Source: an uncultured Bacteroidia bacterium (GTDB lineage Bacteria > Bacteroidota > Bacteroidia > Bacteroidales > UBA932). From it: a stretch of 64,000 nucleotides of DNA. Where the stretch lies: contig CACXPG010000009.1 of assembly GCA_902769525.1 (NCBI GenBank), positions 20,160-84,159 of the forward strand, written 5' to 3'. A program made the translations under genes and the position numbers. Shown here in pieces: positions 62,037 to 64,000 of the stretch (its first letter is position 1; each line of letters starts with the position of its first letter). Under the pieces are notes generated by a model that had not been told where the DNA came from, did not search any database, and saw only the letters and a list, made by a program, of their open reading frames with translations.

Positions 62037-63815
62037 ATGAATTTTTGGAAAACCTTTCTGGCCGCACTTCTTGGATGTCTTGTGGCCCTGATTCTCAACT
62101 TGTTCCTCTTTTTTATGTTCATTGGTGCACTGATGAGTGCGGGAGGGTCCTCAGAAACTGTTCCTACTGTAAAGAACGGTTCTATCCTGAAAATTGACCT
62201 TTCCGAGGCTATTGGAGAGAGGACACAGGAAGGAATGTCCGCCGACCTTGGCATACCTTTCCTGAGTATGCCTCAGGCTTCTCTCGGTATCTACGATGCG
62301 ATAAGGGCTATCGAGAAAGCTGCCGAAGACAGCAAAGTCTCCATGATCCTGATCACCGACAAAGGCGCTGTCAACAGTGGTATTGCAAACCTGGAAGAAC
62401 TCAGGAAAGCACTGGTGAAGTTCCACGACTGCGGAAAGCCAATTGTATCGTATGGAATTAACTATTCCCTTGGCGGATACTATATTGCAAGCGTGGCGGA
62501 CAAGATTTACATTCATAACGAAGGCAATATGCCTATCCAGGGAATGGGAGCCAGCATGATGTTCTTCAAGGACGCTCTGGACAAGCTTGGAGTGGAGTTC
62601 CAGCTCATTCGCCACGGCAAGTTCAAGGCAGCCGCCGAGCAGTACATCAAAAACGACATCAGCCCCGAGAACCGCCAGCAGAATATGGAAATGCTCAATT
62701 CAATCTGGGACAGTTTCTCAGAATCCATCTGCACCAGCCGCAACATTGACCCTCAGGTTCTCAACGATGCTATAGACAATCTCAAGATAGGAACAGCAGA
62801 ATCTGCCAAGGAATTCAACCTGGTTGACGAAACTCTCACCACCGATGAGTACACACAGAAAATCTGCGGACTTGTAGGAGTTGAAAAGGAAGAAGACCTG
62901 AACGTGATAACTCTTTCAAATTATGCCAAGACTCTGGTACCGAAGCAAAGAGGAGACGCCAAGATTGCAGTTCTCTATGCCGAGGGCGAGATTGCGATGA
63001 ACGGAAGCGGAATTGCCGCCACTAAGTTCGTTCGGGAGGTGGAGAGAATCCGCAAGGACGACAAAATTGACGCAGTCGTGTTCAGAGTTAATTCTCCTGG
63101 CGGAGACGCACAGGCTGCCGAGCTGATGAGAGAATCCCTCCAGAAGCTTGCTGCTGAAAAACCGATCGTTTGCTCCTTCGGTGAGTACGCCGCCAGCGGC
63201 GGATACTGGATTTCAGCCCAGGCAAAGCGCATCTTCTCTGACAAGGCAACGCTTACAGGCTCTATAGGAGTATTTTCTCTGGCTATAAACTACGCAAAGG
63301 GCCTCAAGGAACATCTGAAAATCAATGCCGTACATCTAGGAACCCACAAGCATGCCACTGCCGGCGACATGAGCCGCCCTATGGATGAGGACGAGCAGGC
63401 TTACTTGCAGAAGTTCGTCGAGCAGATCTACACAAAGTTCATGAACATCGTTTCAGACGGAAGAAATATGAGCATAGCCCAGGTGGATTCCATCGCTCAG
63501 GGAAGAGTATGGACCGGAACCCAGGGAGTCCAGGTTGGCATCGTTGATGAAATCGGAGGAATCGAAGACGCCATCAAGTATGCGGCAAACCTTGTAAATG
63601 CCTCAGATTACTATGTTGTAGAGTATCCAAGGGTAAAGACCCAGATGGAACTGATGATGGAAAGCTTTGCAGGCAGCGGAGAGGGAACCCTCCTGAAGAA
63701 GATCTTCGGAAAGAAGAACGTTTCACAGGCTGAACAGATTCTCAAGGACGTTGAAGAGAACAATGGTGTAAAGACCTACGTGAGAATGCCTTACAACTAC
63801 GAGTTCAGCTACTAG
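62037..63815 (+). CDS. sppA: Signal peptide peptidase SppA (67K type)
   Basis: 592 residues, the long two-domain form. One N-terminal membrane anchor (about 7-35). Tandem ClpP-like halves: the first with SYGINYSLGGYYIASVADKIY near 140-160, where the catalytic Lys of the E. coli enzyme would be sought, the second with VNSPGGDAQAAELM near 352 and the nucleophile Ser in GEYAASGGYWISAQAKRIF near 381-400. IGSIGVF-type TGSIGVFSL is next. It degrades leftover signal peptides in the inner membrane. Single gene with its own promoter and terminator. Confidence 0.94.
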   Translation: MNFWKTFLAALLGCLVALILNLFLFFMFIGALMSAGGSSETVPTVKNGSILKIDLSEAIGERTQEGMSADLGIPFLSMPQASLGIYDAIRAIEKAAEDSKVSMILITDKGAVNSGIANLEELRKALVKFHDCGKPIVSYGINYSLGGYYIASVADKIYIHNEGNMPIQGMGASMMFFKDALDKLGVEFQLIRHGKFKAAAEQYIKNDISPENRQQNMEMLNSIWDSFSESICTSRNIDPQVLNDAIDNLKIGTAESAKEFNLVDETLTTDEYTQKICGLVGVEKEEDLNVITLSNYAKTLVPKQRGDAKIAVLYAEGEIAMNGSGIAATKFVREVERIRKDDKIDAVVFRVNSPGGDAQAAELMRESLQKLAAEKPIVCSFGEYAASGGYWISAQAKRIFSDKATLTGSIGVFSLAINYAKGLKEHLKINAVHLGTHKHATAGDMSRPMDEDEQAYLQKFVEQIYTKFMNIVSDGRNMSIAQVDSIAQGRVWTGTQGVQVGIVDEIGGIEDAIKYAANLVNASDYYVVEYPRVKTQMELMMESFAGSGEGTLLKKIFGKKNVSQAEQILKDVEENNGVKTYVRMPYNYEFSY

Positions 63816-64000
63816 CAGACTTGGGCTGATACAGTCAGCACTTTTTTGCTCTCAGATGTGACCTTGTAGGGCGACAGATCGCGGATCCGCTCTTCCGGAT
63901 TCTCGCGCAACAGGCCGCGCAGCAGCGGCGCCCAGCGGCGGGAGACGTCCGGCGCGACGTCGACCGGCAGCCCTCCGCCCGTGCCGGCCATGCCGCCCGT
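63812..64000 (-). CDS. Doubtful partial open frame in the G+C-rich window end
   Basis: The minus strand is open from the window edge to TAG at 63812-63814. It gives 62 residues, including RRWAPLLRGLLRENPEERI, which weakly recalls the end of protein-kinase domains (LL-x-x-L-x-x-x-P-x-x-R). About the last 130 bases of the window (63870-64000) are very G+C-rich, while the part next to sppA is not and contains the sppA terminator. A real transferred gene, a chance open frame in G+C-rich DNA, or a misjoined contig are all possible. Confidence 0.3.
   Translation of the reverse strand, partial: TGGMAGTGGGLPVDVAPDVSRRWAPLLRGLLRENPEERIRDLSPYKVTSESKKVLTVSAQVC
63825..63847 (+). terminator. Intrinsic terminator of sppA
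   Basis: GCTGA (63825-63829) pairs with TCAGC (63835-63839) and is followed by a T run to 63847. It begins 10 nt after the stop. Confidence 0.65.

Overview
The window reads as chromosomal DNA of a member of the Bacteroidota, most likely Bacteroidales. The evidence is a complete Na+-translocating NADH:quinone reductase operon (nqrA-F), a fimbrillin-type (Mfa/Fim-like) fimbrial locus with DUF3575, DUF3868, DUF4906 and DUF5119-like proteins, a DUF4290 gene next to ftsK, a LolA-like gene downstream of ftsK, and promoters of the Bacteroidota form TTTG - 19/20 nt - TAnnTTTG. Most intergenic regions are short and almost every start lacks a Shine-Dalgarno sequence, also typical of this phylum. I cannot name genus or species.

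Layout. 1-11.3 kb: the C-terminus of an ACT-like protein, then a long minus-strand run nrnA, two FKBP-like lipoproteins, mazG, tcdA, an acetyltransferase-like gene, prfA, uvrA and an exported EEP-family hydrolase; a divergent membrane-anchored protein lies at the head. 11.3-19.7 kb: a DUF3822-like gene with rsmD, tRNA-Asp, an acyl-CoA ligase with an HTH-cupin regulator, a divergent LysR regulator, a WbpD-like acetyltransferase, three small plus-strand genes, an AT-rich KilA-N gene and a surface lipoprotein. 19.9-31.4 kb: pcrA/uvrD, nqrABCDEF, a glutamine synthetase and an exported bleomycin-hydrolase-like peptidase. 31.5-40.4 kb: an RsmF-like rRNA methyltransferase, an SRPBCC protein, pyrE, a divergent Nudix hydrolase, lolA-like, ftsK, DUF4290 and an unrecognised two-TM protein. 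40.5-55 kb: the fimbrial region, in two minus-strand transcription units. 55.4-63.8 kb: initiator tRNA, hisS, nfnB-nfnA, a GH9-deacetylase fusion and sppA. The last ~130 bases are strikingly G+C-rich and unlike the rest.

Fimbrial region in transcription order: an OmpA-like/DUF3575 protein, a DUF5119-like anchor candidate, two paralogous fimbrillins, a third fimbrillin-like protein, and two large lipoproteins that look like tip components; then a terminator and a second unit with a thioredoxin-fold protein, a DUF3575 protein and a DUF3868 protein.

The observation I rate highest is a ~55-bp element found twice (19685-19740 and 43671-43724), in the same orientation, each directly after a terminator and directly upstream of a surface or envelope gene. 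Both copies contain -33/-7 boxes at exactly 19 nt, but the spacer and flanks are also nearly identical, which a plain promoter does not need. I infer a shared regulator linking the orphan lipoprotein at 18.4 kb with the fimbrial accessory genes. Otherwise the window is mainly ordinary core genome.
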